Of a stretch of 64,000 nt of DNA, positions 8,028-15,348 are shown one piece after another. Source of the stretch: CBDCVA01 sp965222935 [NCBI: Candidatus Latescibacterota bacterium] (GTDB lineage: Bacteria > Latescibacterota > CBDCVA01); assembly GCA_965222935.1 (NCBI GenBank), contig CBDCVA010000002.1, forward strand, positions 2,232,001 through 2,296,000, written 5' to 3'. Each line of letters starts with the position of its first letter. Position 1 is the first letter of the stretch. The position numbers and the translations under genes are program-made. The notes under the pieces are model-generated. The model did no database searches. It was not told the origin of the DNA and saw only the letters and a list, made by a program, of their open reading frames with translations.

Positions 8028-9331
8028 CGACCCTCACCTCTCGTGACCTTCACAGGCTCTTCGGGCATGGAGCTTCCGAATAGGCGCGAGAACCAGTTCC
8101 GTGTGGGCGGGCGCAACAGGACCTCTTCGAGCTCGGTGCGCACGGCGTCCACCGGGTTCTCCGAGATCAAAAAACGCGTCAGTTGGGGCCGAAGAAAGCG
8201 CTTGCCCAGCGATACCAGACCGGCCACCCGGTCGCCCCGGTGGACGACGCGTACGGCGTCCCTTAGGTCCGGCGAGACGACTGTGAACTCCTCGTAAGGG
8301 TCCCCCGGATAGCGGAAAGCACCCACCTGGGCGTAATCCACATCGAAGAACCTGGCGATGTTGTAGGATTCGCGGCTGTAGGCCCGGTCGCCTCCGGCCA
8401 TGTTCTCACCTGCCACCTCGCCCTGAAGCCGCGCGGTGTACCAAAGCGCTTCCACGAACGAGCCGGTCCAGAAGTCGATGGGCACCTCGGCGCAGTCGCC
8501 CGCGGCATAGACGTCGGGAGCGGCCGTGCGTTGATGGTCATCCACGACGATCCCGCGGGCCACCTTGATGCCCGATGCCTTCGCCAGCCCAATGTTGGCC
8601 CCGACTCCGACCGCAACCCCCACCACGTCGGCGGGGTACGTTGTTCCGTCCTCAGTGGTGACGCCCGCAACGGCCTCGTTCTGCCCGATGAAGCCGGTGA
8701 CCGATACGCCCAGGTGGAGTTCCACGCCGTGACGGGCCAGCTCTGCTTCGATGACCGGCGACTGCTCGACGCTCAGCGCTTTGGGGAAAAACGTCGACGA
8801 GTGTTCGAGCATCGTCACTTCTAACTTATGATGGCGAAAGACCTCGGCCAGTTCGACGCCCGTCAGCCCGGCGCCGATCACCACGGCACGTTTCGCGGAG
8901 CGGCCCCCGAGGTCGTCGAGGGTCTTTTGTGCATCGGCGAGCGTGTTGAGGTGGTGGATGCCCCCCAGTTCTAATCCATCCCAGGGGGGCCGGATGGGAA
9001 CGGCTCCGGTGGCCAGAAGCAGGCGGTCGTAAGGCTGGGTTCTGCCTTCGTGCATATGGCACAGGTGCGCATCGGTGTCGATCCGCTCGACCCGGTCGTA
9101 GATCAGCTCGAAGCGATGGCGGCCGTACCAGTCGCCCTCGTAGCGATGGCAGTAGAGGTCCTTGAGCTCCAAGGTCTTCATCATGTAGTACATCAGCCCG
9201 GGCCGCGAGTAGAACGGGTGCGGTTCGTCGGTGACGATGGCGATCTCACCCTCTCGGTCGAGCACCCGGATGCGCTCTGCGGCGGTGACGCCCGCCATCC
9301 CGTTCCCGACGATGAGGTAGCGTTGGCTCAC
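8024..9331 (-). CDS. FAD-dependent pyridine nucleotide-disulphide oxidoreductase (NirB/rubredoxin-reductase-like)
   Basis: Flavoprotein of 435 residues with an N-terminal FAD site (YLIVGNGMAGVTAAERIR), a central NAD site (VVIGAGLTGVELAEV) and the FAD-contact motif VYAAGDCAEVP. There is no CxxC redox disulphide, which argues against a thioredoxin- or lipoamide-type enzyme. The GTG at 9331 is chosen because the GXGXXG follows at once and GGGAGCGG precedes it; the frame stays open 102 bases further upstream. A C-terminal tail of about 50 residues beyond the core is unassigned. Coupling to the polyferredoxin suggests NAD(P)H-to-membrane or reverse electron flow. Confidence 0.85.
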   Translation of the reverse strand: MSQRYLIVGNGMAGVTAAERIRVLDREGEIAIVTDEPHPFYSRPGLMYYMMKTLELKDLYCHRYEGDWYGRHRFELIYDRVERIDTDAHLCHMHEGRTQPYDRLLLATGAVPIRPPWDGLELGGIHHLNTLADAQKTLDDLGGRSAKRAVVIGAGLTGVELAEVFRHHKLEVTMLEHSSTFFPKALSVEQSPVIEAELARHGVELHLGVSVTGFIGQNEAVAGVTTEDGTTYPADVVGVAVGVGANIGLAKASGIKVARGIVVDDHQRTAAPDVYAAGDCAEVPIDFWTGSFVEALWYTARLQGEVAGENMAGGDRAYSRESYNIARFFDVDYAQVGAFRYPGDPYEEFTVVSPDLRDAVRVVHRGDRVAGLVSLGKRFLRPQLTRFLISENPVDAVRTELEEVLLRPPTRNWFSRLFGSSMPEEPVKVTRGEGR

Positions 9332-9454
9332 GGTGGCCGCTCCCGGGCACGTCAGGCTACGGCACGGAACCGGGCCGCATTGCAAGGCCCACTTGCCGCA
9401 CCGAGACCCAGGGCGCTCTATGGGCCGCCTCAACTAGGCGGCGGATTTAGAGCC

Positions 9455-9949
9455 TCAGCCGGGCTTGAATTCGGGGGCATCATCGCTTGGGACGACGATG
9501 GGGGAGGGGTCCGCTCCCACCTGTTCTCCGAGCCAGCCAGCCATGGCATTGAAATCCGCCTTGGCGAAGCCGACGCAGGTTTGAGCGATCATTCCCTCCG
9601 GGCCGATGGTGAACAGCGTCGGGACGGCCGTGAGCCCGTAGGCGCGGCTGACCTCGTACGGTTCCTCGTCGAGCCCGATGGTCGCGGTCACGCCGAAATC
9701 TTTGGCGAACTCGCGCATCCCTTCGGGGTCGTCCTGGCTCACGAGCACGATGGAGGCCGCCGTATCCTTGAAGCGCTCATGGAAGCGCTCGAAGAACGGC
9801 GCGCTGTACTGGCACGTTCCGCAGCCCTTCTTGTAGAACACCGCAAGGACGGGACCGCGCGCCAGGAGCGCATCGAGCTCATGTTGGCCCCCCTCAACGT
9901 CCGAAAGGGCGAACTTCGGGGCCTGGGTTCCCGGTTCGAGTGGTGGCAT
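9455..9949 (-). CDS. Thioredoxin-fold peroxiredoxin (AhpC/TSA, Bcp-like)
   Basis: A 164-residue thioredoxin-fold protein with the N-terminal AP.F.L.D..G pattern of AhpC/TSA proteins and the redox motif GCGTCQYSAPFFERF, whose CxxC is more ResA/TlpA-like than that of a classical peroxiredoxin (T/S-x-x-C). It has no signal peptide or membrane anchor, so it is cytoplasmic. The ATG at 9949 follows AGGGGG. It lies 123 bases upstream of the FAD oxidoreductase on the same strand, and the three genes look like one redox module for peroxide or disulphide reduction. Confidence 0.8.
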   Translation of the reverse strand: MPPLEPGTQAPKFALSDVEGGQHELDALLARGPVLAVFYKKGCGTCQYSAPFFERFHERFKDTAASIVLVSQDDPEGMREFAKDFGVTATIGLDEEPYEVSRAYGLTAVPTLFTIGPEGMIAQTCVGFAKADFNAMAGWLGEQVGADPSPIVVPSDDAPEFKPG

Positions 9950-10138
9950 GGCGATTCATACCCCCTGTGGAGATCAGTGTAAAGCCGTGTCCATAGCGTT
10001 CATGTTGCCCACGGGTTCTCTGATATTGTAGCGTCTTTATCCGCTCCAGACAACTAAACGACGAACTTGATGAAGGGTCGGGAAGGTGACGCACGCCTCT
10101 GTCCTGGTGCACGAGCCGATTCACTACCTGCGGGGATT

Positions 10139-10225
10139 CGACAGAAAATGCACTCCATCGCGCGTCTGGTTAACTGCCAGTTGGCCGGATGGCGACCGCC
10201 GTAGCCGGGCCGCTCAGGCAGCGCG
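10139..10225 (-). pseudogene. 3'-end remnant of a Gfo/Idh/MocA oxidoreductase gene
   Basis: On the minus strand, 10195-10225 matches the intact neighbour's codons for ALPDRPGYGG (about 10931-10963). Next, 10139-10197 matches the neighbour's last codons, stop and 3' flank (10736-10793) with about five differences in 57 bases. The remnant reads AIRPTGS-stop where the intact gene reads AIRPTDS-stop. The stretch between the two matches, about 57 codons, is deleted. It abuts and supplies the last codons and stop of hicB. See the finding on insertion at gene 3' ends. Confidence 0.75.
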
Positions 10226-10642
10226 TGACTCCACGATGAGCTCATGGCCAAGCGCACGCATGGCCTTGTGAATGCGGCTTGCGGCGGTGCCGTGGCGCGG
10301 ATCGAGCATACGACGCACCACCTTGTCGTCGGCGCCGAGGCGCTGAGCGAAGGCGACTCGGGTGAGACCGCTTTCCCGAAATGCCAGAACGAGCGCGGCC
10401 TTCGTGGCCATGTCGGCGGGCACGGCGATACGATGCTCGCCGGCCTGCCGCGCGCTCGGCGTCGGGATGGCGTCACCACGGTTGATGCGCCCGGCTATCG
10501 CTTCCTCAAGCGCGTCCTGAGCTTCGATGAGAGCCTCGGCTTCATCCCCGCCGGAGGTCAGACATTCCGGCAGATCGCGGAACGAAACGACGATCTCGTC
10601 CGAGCCGGCACGGCGCAGTCGTGCTGGGTAGATGAAACGCAT
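10214..10642 (-). CDS. hicB: HicB-family antitoxin with C-terminal HTH region (solitary)
   Basis: The 142-residue HicB-type protein has an N-terminal partial RNase-H-like fold (RFIYPARLRRAGSDEIVVSF, then DLPECLTSGGDEAEAL) and a C-terminal helix-turn-helix region (TRVAFAQRLGADDKVVRRML). The ATG at 10642 has an excellent GAAGGAGATC site; an ATG at 10690 would be almost leaderless from the predicted promoter. No hicA toxin is adjacent, so it is an orphan antitoxin or autorepressor. Its last codons and stop lie inside a remnant of a Gfo/Idh/MocA gene, so the natural C-terminus may have been altered by insertion. Confidence 0.82.
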   Translation of the reverse strand: MRFIYPARLRRAGSDEIVVSFRDLPECLTSGGDEAEALIEAQDALEEAIAGRINRGDAIPTPSARQAGEHRIAVPADMATKAALVLAFRESGLTRVAFAQRLGADDKVVRRMLDPRHGTAASRIHKAMRALGHELIVESRAA

Positions 10643-10696
10643 GGCGATCTCCTTCTCGAATACCCGATCAATGAATTGCTTGCCCTTCATGCCCTA

Positions 10697-10725
10697 TATA
10701 TAGGACACATTTGTCCGAGTGCCAA
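10697..10725 (-). promoter_or_regulatory. hicB promoter with overlapping palindromic operators
   Basis: On the minus strand TTGGCA (10720-10725), a 17-base spacer and TATATA (10697-10702) form a strong sigma70-like promoter. The -10 box sits inside the perfect palindrome CCTATATATAGG (10693-10704). The spacer holds a second inverted repeat, GGACA-CATT-TGTCC (10703-10716). Both are good candidates for binding by the HicB HTH domain, giving autorepression. Confidence 0.6.
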
Positions 10726-10735
10726 GAGAACAATG

Positions 10736-10793
10736 GACAGAAAACGCACTCCATCACGCGTCCGGCTAACTGTCAGTTGGCCGGATGGCGACC
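10736..10793 (-). repeat. Direct repeat: 3' end of the intact Gfo/Idh/MocA gene
   Basis: This segment covers the last 28 bases of the oxidoreductase gene and 30 bases beyond its stop. It is repeated in the same orientation at 10139-10197 with about five mismatches. The two copies bracket hicB and its promoter, an att-like arrangement. Confidence 0.75.
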
Positions 10794-11830
10794 TCGGCTC
10801 CTCTTGCGGACGACGCATAGGCTGCCTCCACGATCTCCAGGACGGCGATGGTGTCATCGATCGTGATCTCCGGCTCGCGCTCGCCGCGCATGGCCCGGAA
10901 AAACTCCCGCAACAGCTCCTGGCTGATCCAGCCGCCATAGCCGGGCCGATCAGGCAGCGCGAACGACGAACGGCCCCAAAGCGGCGTTGCGTCGCCGGCG
11001 CCGTAGAGGCGATAGCGGTACTCCGCCCTCTCGTCGAAGGGCGACCACACGATCTCGCCTCGGCTGCCGCGGAGGGCGAGGAAGGTCTCGGTCTCGCTGA
11101 TGCGCACATACCCGGCATGGAGCGATCCGACCGCCCCGCCCGAGAACGCCATCGCCACAGTCGCCGCGTCCTCGACATCCACCGCCTCTCCGCCAACGGT
11201 CCGGCATATAGCGCTCAGGCGCTCTACTTCCTGGCCCGTCACGAACCGCGCCAGGTCGATGAAATGGCAGGCGAGCCAGTGCAGGATGCCCCCACCGGAG
11301 ATCGCCTTGTCGAAGAGCCAGTGCTTCGGGTCCCGCGAGCGTACTGTCGAGGTGACGACGCGTAGCTCGACGGACCAGAGCTGGCCCAGATCGCCGTCTG
11401 CCACCCGCTTGCGGATGTCGCGTGAGGTGGGGTTGTGGCGCCAATTGTAGCCCGTGGTGAACTGGACTCCCGCGCGGGCGCACGCCTCCTTGATCCGCCG
11501 AGCGTCCGACGCCGTCCGCGCCACGGGCTTCTCCACGAAGACGTGAACCCCCTGCTCGGCGGCTTTGACCGCCGTCTCGGCTGCCTCGGGATGGGGCAAG
11601 AGGATCATGGCCAAATCGGGTTTCTCGGCTTCGAAGAGCGCCTCCGGTTCGTCGTAGAAGGCGGCGATGCCCTCGGCGATGTCCGACCGCTCTCGAAGGT
11701 CCCGGTCCGCCTCGCAGAGGGTCACCCGAGCCAGGTCGTTTTCCATGTCGCGCAGCGTCTCCAGCCAGCCACGGCTGTGGGGGTGCGCTGCCCCGATGAA
11801 GCCGATAGTGGGCTTACCCTCTAGTGCCAT
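10766..11830 (-). CDS. Gfo/Idh/MocA family NAD(P)-dependent oxidoreductase
   Basis: A 354-residue sugar or inositol-type dehydrogenase. The N-terminal Rossmann fold begins TIGFIGAAHPHSRGW, where the usual GxGxxG is replaced by GAAHPH. The family motif VEKPVARTASDARR is at about residues 98-111 and YNWRHNPTSRD follows. The C-terminal alpha/beta domain has the GGGILHWLACHFID segment holding the likely catalytic His. It is the last gene of the enolase/FAH operon, 23 bases after the FAH gene. Its 3' end is the repeated segment described for the hicB insertion. Oxidation of a dehydrated sugar acid is a reasonable inference from context. Confidence 0.88.
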   Translation of the reverse strand: MALEGKPTIGFIGAAHPHSRGWLETLRDMENDLARVTLCEADRDLRERSDIAEGIAAFYDEPEALFEAEKPDLAMILLPHPEAAETAVKAAEQGVHVFVEKPVARTASDARRIKEACARAGVQFTTGYNWRHNPTSRDIRKRVADGDLGQLWSVELRVVTSTVRSRDPKHWLFDKAISGGGILHWLACHFIDLARFVTGQEVERLSAICRTVGGEAVDVEDAATVAMAFSGGAVGSLHAGYVRISETETFLALRGSRGEIVWSPFDERAEYRYRLYGAGDATPLWGRSSFALPDRPGYGGWISQELLREFFRAMRGEREPEITIDDTIAVLEIVEAAYASSARGAEVAIRPTDS

Positions 11831-11853
11831 ATTTGCCCGCTCCCAGTTTCCCG

Positions 11854-12786
11854 CTACCCCTCGGTGACTACCGTGCTGTGAAGCACGCCGATCTTCTCGA
11901 TCTCGACCTCGACGGTATCGCCGGGCTTGAGCTTGAGCCCCCGCGCATGGCCCACGCCGCTGGGCGTGCCGGTGCTGATGAGGTCGCCGGGCTCGAGCGT
12001 GCAGATGGTGCTGATGTACTCGATGATGTCGCCCACCCTGAAGAGCATCTGGCCCGTGTTACCTTGTTGCATCGTCTCGCCGTTGACGCGCACCCGGAGG
12101 TCGAGCGCGTGCGGGTTGGGGATCTCGTCGGTCGTGACCAGGTATGGCCCCTGAGGACCGAAGCCGTCGAGCCACTTGCCGTTGAGCCAGTCGAAGAAGC
12201 TCTCCCGTGCGCCCGTCTCCGCGCGTTCTTTGATCAAGAGTTCCCGTTCGGAGACATCGTTCATGCACGTGTAGCCGGCGACGAAATCAAGCGCCTCCTC
12301 GGCCTTCACCGCCTTCGCGCGGCGGCCGATGACGATGGCCAACTCCCCCTCCCAGTCGATGGACTGCCCGACGGGCGGAATGGGGATGACATCGTTCGTG
12401 CCGCGAACGACGGTCGAGGGCGGCTTCATGAAGACGAGCGGCGTCGCCTTCTCGACCTCCGGGGGGCGGCCCCCGCCCTCTAAGATGTGCTCGGCGTAGT
12501 TGCCGGCCAGACAGAAGATCTTCCGGGGATTGGCCACGGGCGCCAGAAGGCGCACCTCCGCTTGCTCCAGGCACGTGCCCTTGCACGCGCCGCTCCCATG
12601 CGCTGCGCGGGCCGCTGCGTCGGCGGTCGCCAGAGCATCCGGTCCCAGTTCCAGGAGGCTCACCATGTCGCGCACGCTGCCAAGCGGCGAACCGACGGGC
12701 GCTACGGCAGGGATCTCCACCACATGGTCGTCCACCACGGCGCCCACGGACGTGCGTCCTTCGTACTGGTAAGTGACGAGTTTCAT
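11854..12786 (-). CDS. Fumarylacetoacetate hydrolase (FAH) family protein
   Basis: A 310-residue metal-dependent hydrolase/isomerase. Key family elements are FCLAGNYAEHI, the metal-binding Glu pair in DWEGELAIVIG, the Asp in YTCMNDVSERE and the C-terminal GDLISTGTPSGVGH. FAH proteins cleave C-C bonds of acylpyruvates and 2,4-diketo acids. In non-phosphorylating L-rhamnose/L-fucose pathways, the 2,4-diketo-3-deoxy acid hydrolase is of this family. Here it sits between an enolase-superfamily protein and a Gfo/Idh/MocA oxidoreductase, which fits dehydratase, dehydrogenase and hydrolase steps. The exact sugar acid is unknown. Confidence 0.88.
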   Translation of the reverse strand: MKLVTYQYEGRTSVGAVVDDHVVEIPAVAPVGSPLGSVRDMVSLLELGPDALATADAAARAAHGSGACKGTCLEQAEVRLLAPVANPRKIFCLAGNYAEHILEGGGRPPEVEKATPLVFMKPPSTVVRGTNDVIPIPPVGQSIDWEGELAIVIGRRAKAVKAEEALDFVAGYTCMNDVSERELLIKERAETGARESFFDWLNGKWLDGFGPQGPYLVTTDEIPNPHALDLRVRVNGETMQQGNTGQMLFRVGDIIEYISTICTLEPGDLISTGTPSGVGHARGLKLKPGDTVEVEIEKIGVLHSTVVTEG

Positions 12787-12869
12787 CCTAGCTCCTTTGC
12801 TTGTCTGCGCGAGTGGGCCCCGGCCCTGAGGGTCGGACCGAGCGCATGGCTTGCCGGAACGCCTTGCAA

Positions 12870-13979
12870 TTATGGGATCTCGACAGTCTCAGCGATGGCA
12901 ACGAGCGGCCTCGAGAGCGCCCGGAGCTTCTCGGGATCGAGCGTCATGCCCAGTCCCGGTCCGTCGGGGACGACGAGCGATCCGTTCTCATAGCGCACGC
13001 GTTCGACCACTACGTCGTCCAGATAGAGCCTCCCTCCCGCAAAGTCGCTGGGATAATCGAGGTTCGGCATCGCCGCGACGACCTGGCCCTGGGCAGATGT
13101 ACCGATGGAAAGCTCTTGGGTTGTGCCACTTAGGGTCTTGATGCCGTAAATGCGAGCGAGTTGGTAGACGGCCTGGACGTCGCGAAGGCCGCCCAACGAG
13201 TCGATGCAAATGTTGAAAATGTCCACCGCCTCGCGTTCAATGTACTCACGCGCGTGCGCAAAGCTCTCGGCGTGCTCGCTGACGGGCTTCGAGATGCGTT
13301 TGCGCACCTCGGCCAGGCCTCGGGCGTTGCGGCCCCAGGAGGGGCTTTCGACCATATCGAAGTCAAAGCGCTCGAAGCGTTCGATGGCGCTGACGCTCTC
13401 CTTCCAGGTGAGCAGGCCAGAGAAGTCCAGCGACTTGATCCGGGCTCGGCCCCCGAATTCCGCGCTAAACTGTTCCAGGAACGCCATATCGAGATCGAGA
13501 TTTCCCCCGACGTAGAGACGGAAAAGGTCGTAGCCCTCGTTCAAGAGATCGCGGACCGTCTCCAGGCGATCTTCGACATCTTCCGGGGCGTGCATGCGGA
13601 AGAGCGGATAGCACATCTTGATGCGGTCGCGATATTTACCGCCGAAGAAGGTATAGACTGGTACGCCAAGTGCTTTCCCGGCGATATCGTAGAAAGCCAT
13701 TGAAATACCGCCATTTAGGAGGTTCCCGGGGTAGGACCGAGCGAGCAGGATTTCTAGGGCTGCGGTGTCGAGAACATCCTGGCCGCCGAACAGCGTCGTA
13801 AGCGTGCGCGCCAGGTCGTCCACGTCGGGCATGTAGAGCGGCTCGTGGTTCAGGTCGGAGATCTCGCCGATGCCCACCAACTCGCCATCGGTGTGGATCT
13901 CGACGATGACATGCTGCGAGACGAGCCCTGTCTGCCGCCGCGTGTGGACGGGTGTGCACGTGAACTCGGTGATTTTCAT
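12870..13979 (-). CDS. Mandelate racemase/muconate lactonizing enzyme family protein
   Basis: An enolase-superfamily protein of 369 residues, probably a sugar-acid dehydratase. The metal ligands appear as D185 (SLDFSG), E211 (VESPSWG) and E235 (PVSEHAES). The usual KxK catalytic motif at the end of the second barrel strand reads FRLYVGG here (R154-x-Y156), so the lysine base is absent. The ATG at 13979 follows GGAGAAGCGG; a longer frame upstream is unsupported. It is the first gene of an operon with FAH and Gfo/Idh/MocA members and has a strong promoter at 14020-14048. The missing Lys makes the exact reaction uncertain. Confidence 0.85.
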   Translation of the reverse strand: MKITEFTCTPVHTRRQTGLVSQHVIVEIHTDGELVGIGEISDLNHEPLYMPDVDDLARTLTTLFGGQDVLDTAALEILLARSYPGNLLNGGISMAFYDIAGKALGVPVYTFFGGKYRDRIKMCYPLFRMHAPEDVEDRLETVRDLLNEGYDLFRLYVGGNLDLDMAFLEQFSAEFGGRARIKSLDFSGLLTWKESVSAIERFERFDFDMVESPSWGRNARGLAEVRKRISKPVSEHAESFAHAREYIEREAVDIFNICIDSLGGLRDVQAVYQLARIYGIKTLSGTTQELSIGTSAQGQVVAAMPNLDYPSDFAGGRLYLDDVVVERVRYENGSLVVPDGPGLGMTLDPEKLRALSRPLVAIAETVEIP

Positions 13980-14019
13980 CCGCTTCTCCGTTGGTAGCAG
14001 GGTTTGGCGTGTCCGTGGA

Positions 14020-14048
14020 ATTATAGGTTTCACGCTACTCGGAAGCAA
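14020..14048 (-). promoter_or_regulatory. Predicted sigma70 promoter for the enolase/FAH operon
   Basis: On the minus strand TTGCTT (14043-14048), 17 bases and a perfect TATAAT (14020-14025). Transcription would begin near 14013, about 34 bases before the ATG of the enolase-superfamily gene. Confidence 0.7.
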
Positions 14049-14083
14049 CCGCGTCGGGCGGAAGCGGATCGACCTCGGCGCGC

Positions 14084-14112
14084 TTGACGTCAGCGCGCGG
14101 GGCGGCTACCAT
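14084..14112 (+). promoter_or_regulatory. Predicted sigma70 promoter for the Gfo/Idh-PdxA operon
   Basis: TTGACG (14084-14089), 17 bases and TACCAT (14107-14112) on the plus strand, about 75 bases before the start ATG at 14188. It diverges from the promoter at 14020-14048, so a shared regulator could bind the 35 bases between them. Confidence 0.5.
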
Positions 14113-14187
14113 CGGGGAGACTAGGCTCGTTGCGCGATGCGCGTTTGATCAGGACATGGACGAAGCTTGACCACAGGAGACGGCACG

Positions 14188-15348
14188 ATGGCGCATGAAA
14201 TACGAGTGGGCATGGTGGGATACAAGTTTATGGGGCGGGCGCACAGTCACGCGTTCGTGGACGTGCCCGTGATGTTCAAGCCCGCCGCGGTGCCGGTCCT
14301 CCAGGCCGTCTGCGGTAGGGACGAGGCGGGCGTCGGGGCCGCCGCGGCCGAATACGGCTGGAAATCCCACGAGACGGACTGGCGGGCCCTCGTGGCGCGG
14401 GACGATGTGGATGTCGTGGACATCGCCACGCCGACGGATTCGCACGCGGAGATCGCCATCGTTGCCGCCGAACACGGCAAGCACGTCTTCTGCGAGAAGC
14501 CCCTGGCAATGAACCTGGCCGAGGCCAAGGCGATGCTATCGACTGCTGAGCATGAAGGGGTCAAACATCAGGCGGGCTTCAACTACAGGTGGCTTCCGGC
14601 GGTGATGCTGGCCAAGCGCATGATCGCGGAGGGACGCGTGGGGACGATCCGCCACTTCCGCGCGCAGTACCTCCAGGACTGGATCGTGGACCCGGACTTC
14701 CCGCTCGTGTGGCGGCTGGACAAGTCGGTCGCGGGTCTGGGCGTCCTGGGTGATCTGGGGTCCCACGTCATCGACCTGGCGCGCTACCTGGTGGGCGAGA
14801 TCACGAGCGTTGCCTGCCTCCTGGATACGTTCATCAAGGAGCGGCCGGTTCTGGCGGAGACGGCGGAGGGGCTCTCCGCTGCGGGCGGTGGTGAGGAGCG
14901 GGGCGAGGTCACGGTGGACGATGCGGCCCTCTTCATGGCACGGTTCGCAGACGGGGCGACGGGGAACTTCGAGGTCAGCCGCCTGGCGACGGGCAGGAAG
15001 AATTTCGAGGTCATCGAGATCAATGGGAGCGAGGGCTCGCTCGCCTTCAACCTGGAGCGGCTCAACGAGCTCCAGTACTACTCGCTGGCCGACACCGAGG
15101 GCGAGCAGGGCTTCCGCACGATCCTTGCGACGGACCCCGGCCACCCCTTCGTGGACCACTGGTGGCCGCCGGGGCACACCCTCGGCTGGGAGCATTCCCA
15201 CGTTCACCAGATGTTCGAGCTCTGCGACGCCATCGGAAGCGACCGGATGCCCGATCCGAGCTTTGCCGACGGTGAGCGCTGCCAGGCGGTCCTCGAGGCG
15301 TGCGCGCAGTCGGCGGAGAGCGGCGCATGGGTCGGGGTGCAGGCGTGA
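14188..15348 (+). CDS. Gfo/Idh/MocA family NAD(P)-dependent oxidoreductase
   Basis: A 386-residue dehydrogenase. The N-terminal VGMVGYKFMGRAHSHAF is the nucleotide-binding segment, followed by DIATPTDSHAEI and the family motif FCEKPLAMNLAEAK. The C-terminal domain has FNYRWLPAVMLAK and GDLGSHVIDLARYL, with the likely catalytic His. The ATG at 14188 is chosen because of the AGGAGA nine bases upstream; a TTG at 14167 is less likely. It overlaps the next gene by four bases (GTGA), so it is coupled to the PdxA-like dehydrogenase, suggesting consecutive steps on a sugar acid. The substrate is not readable. Confidence 0.9.
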   Translation: MAHEIRVGMVGYKFMGRAHSHAFVDVPVMFKPAAVPVLQAVCGRDEAGVGAAAAEYGWKSHETDWRALVARDDVDVVDIATPTDSHAEIAIVAAEHGKHVFCEKPLAMNLAEAKAMLSTAEHEGVKHQAGFNYRWLPAVMLAKRMIAEGRVGTIRHFRAQYLQDWIVDPDFPLVWRLDKSVAGLGVLGDLGSHVIDLARYLVGEITSVACLLDTFIKERPVLAETAEGLSAAGGGEERGEVTVDDAALFMARFADGATGNFEVSRLATGRKNFEVIEINGSEGSLAFNLERLNELQYYSLADTEGEQGFRTILATDPGHPFVDHWWPPGHTLGWEHSHVHQMFELCDAIGSDRMPDPSFADGERCQAVLEACAQSAESGAWVGVQA

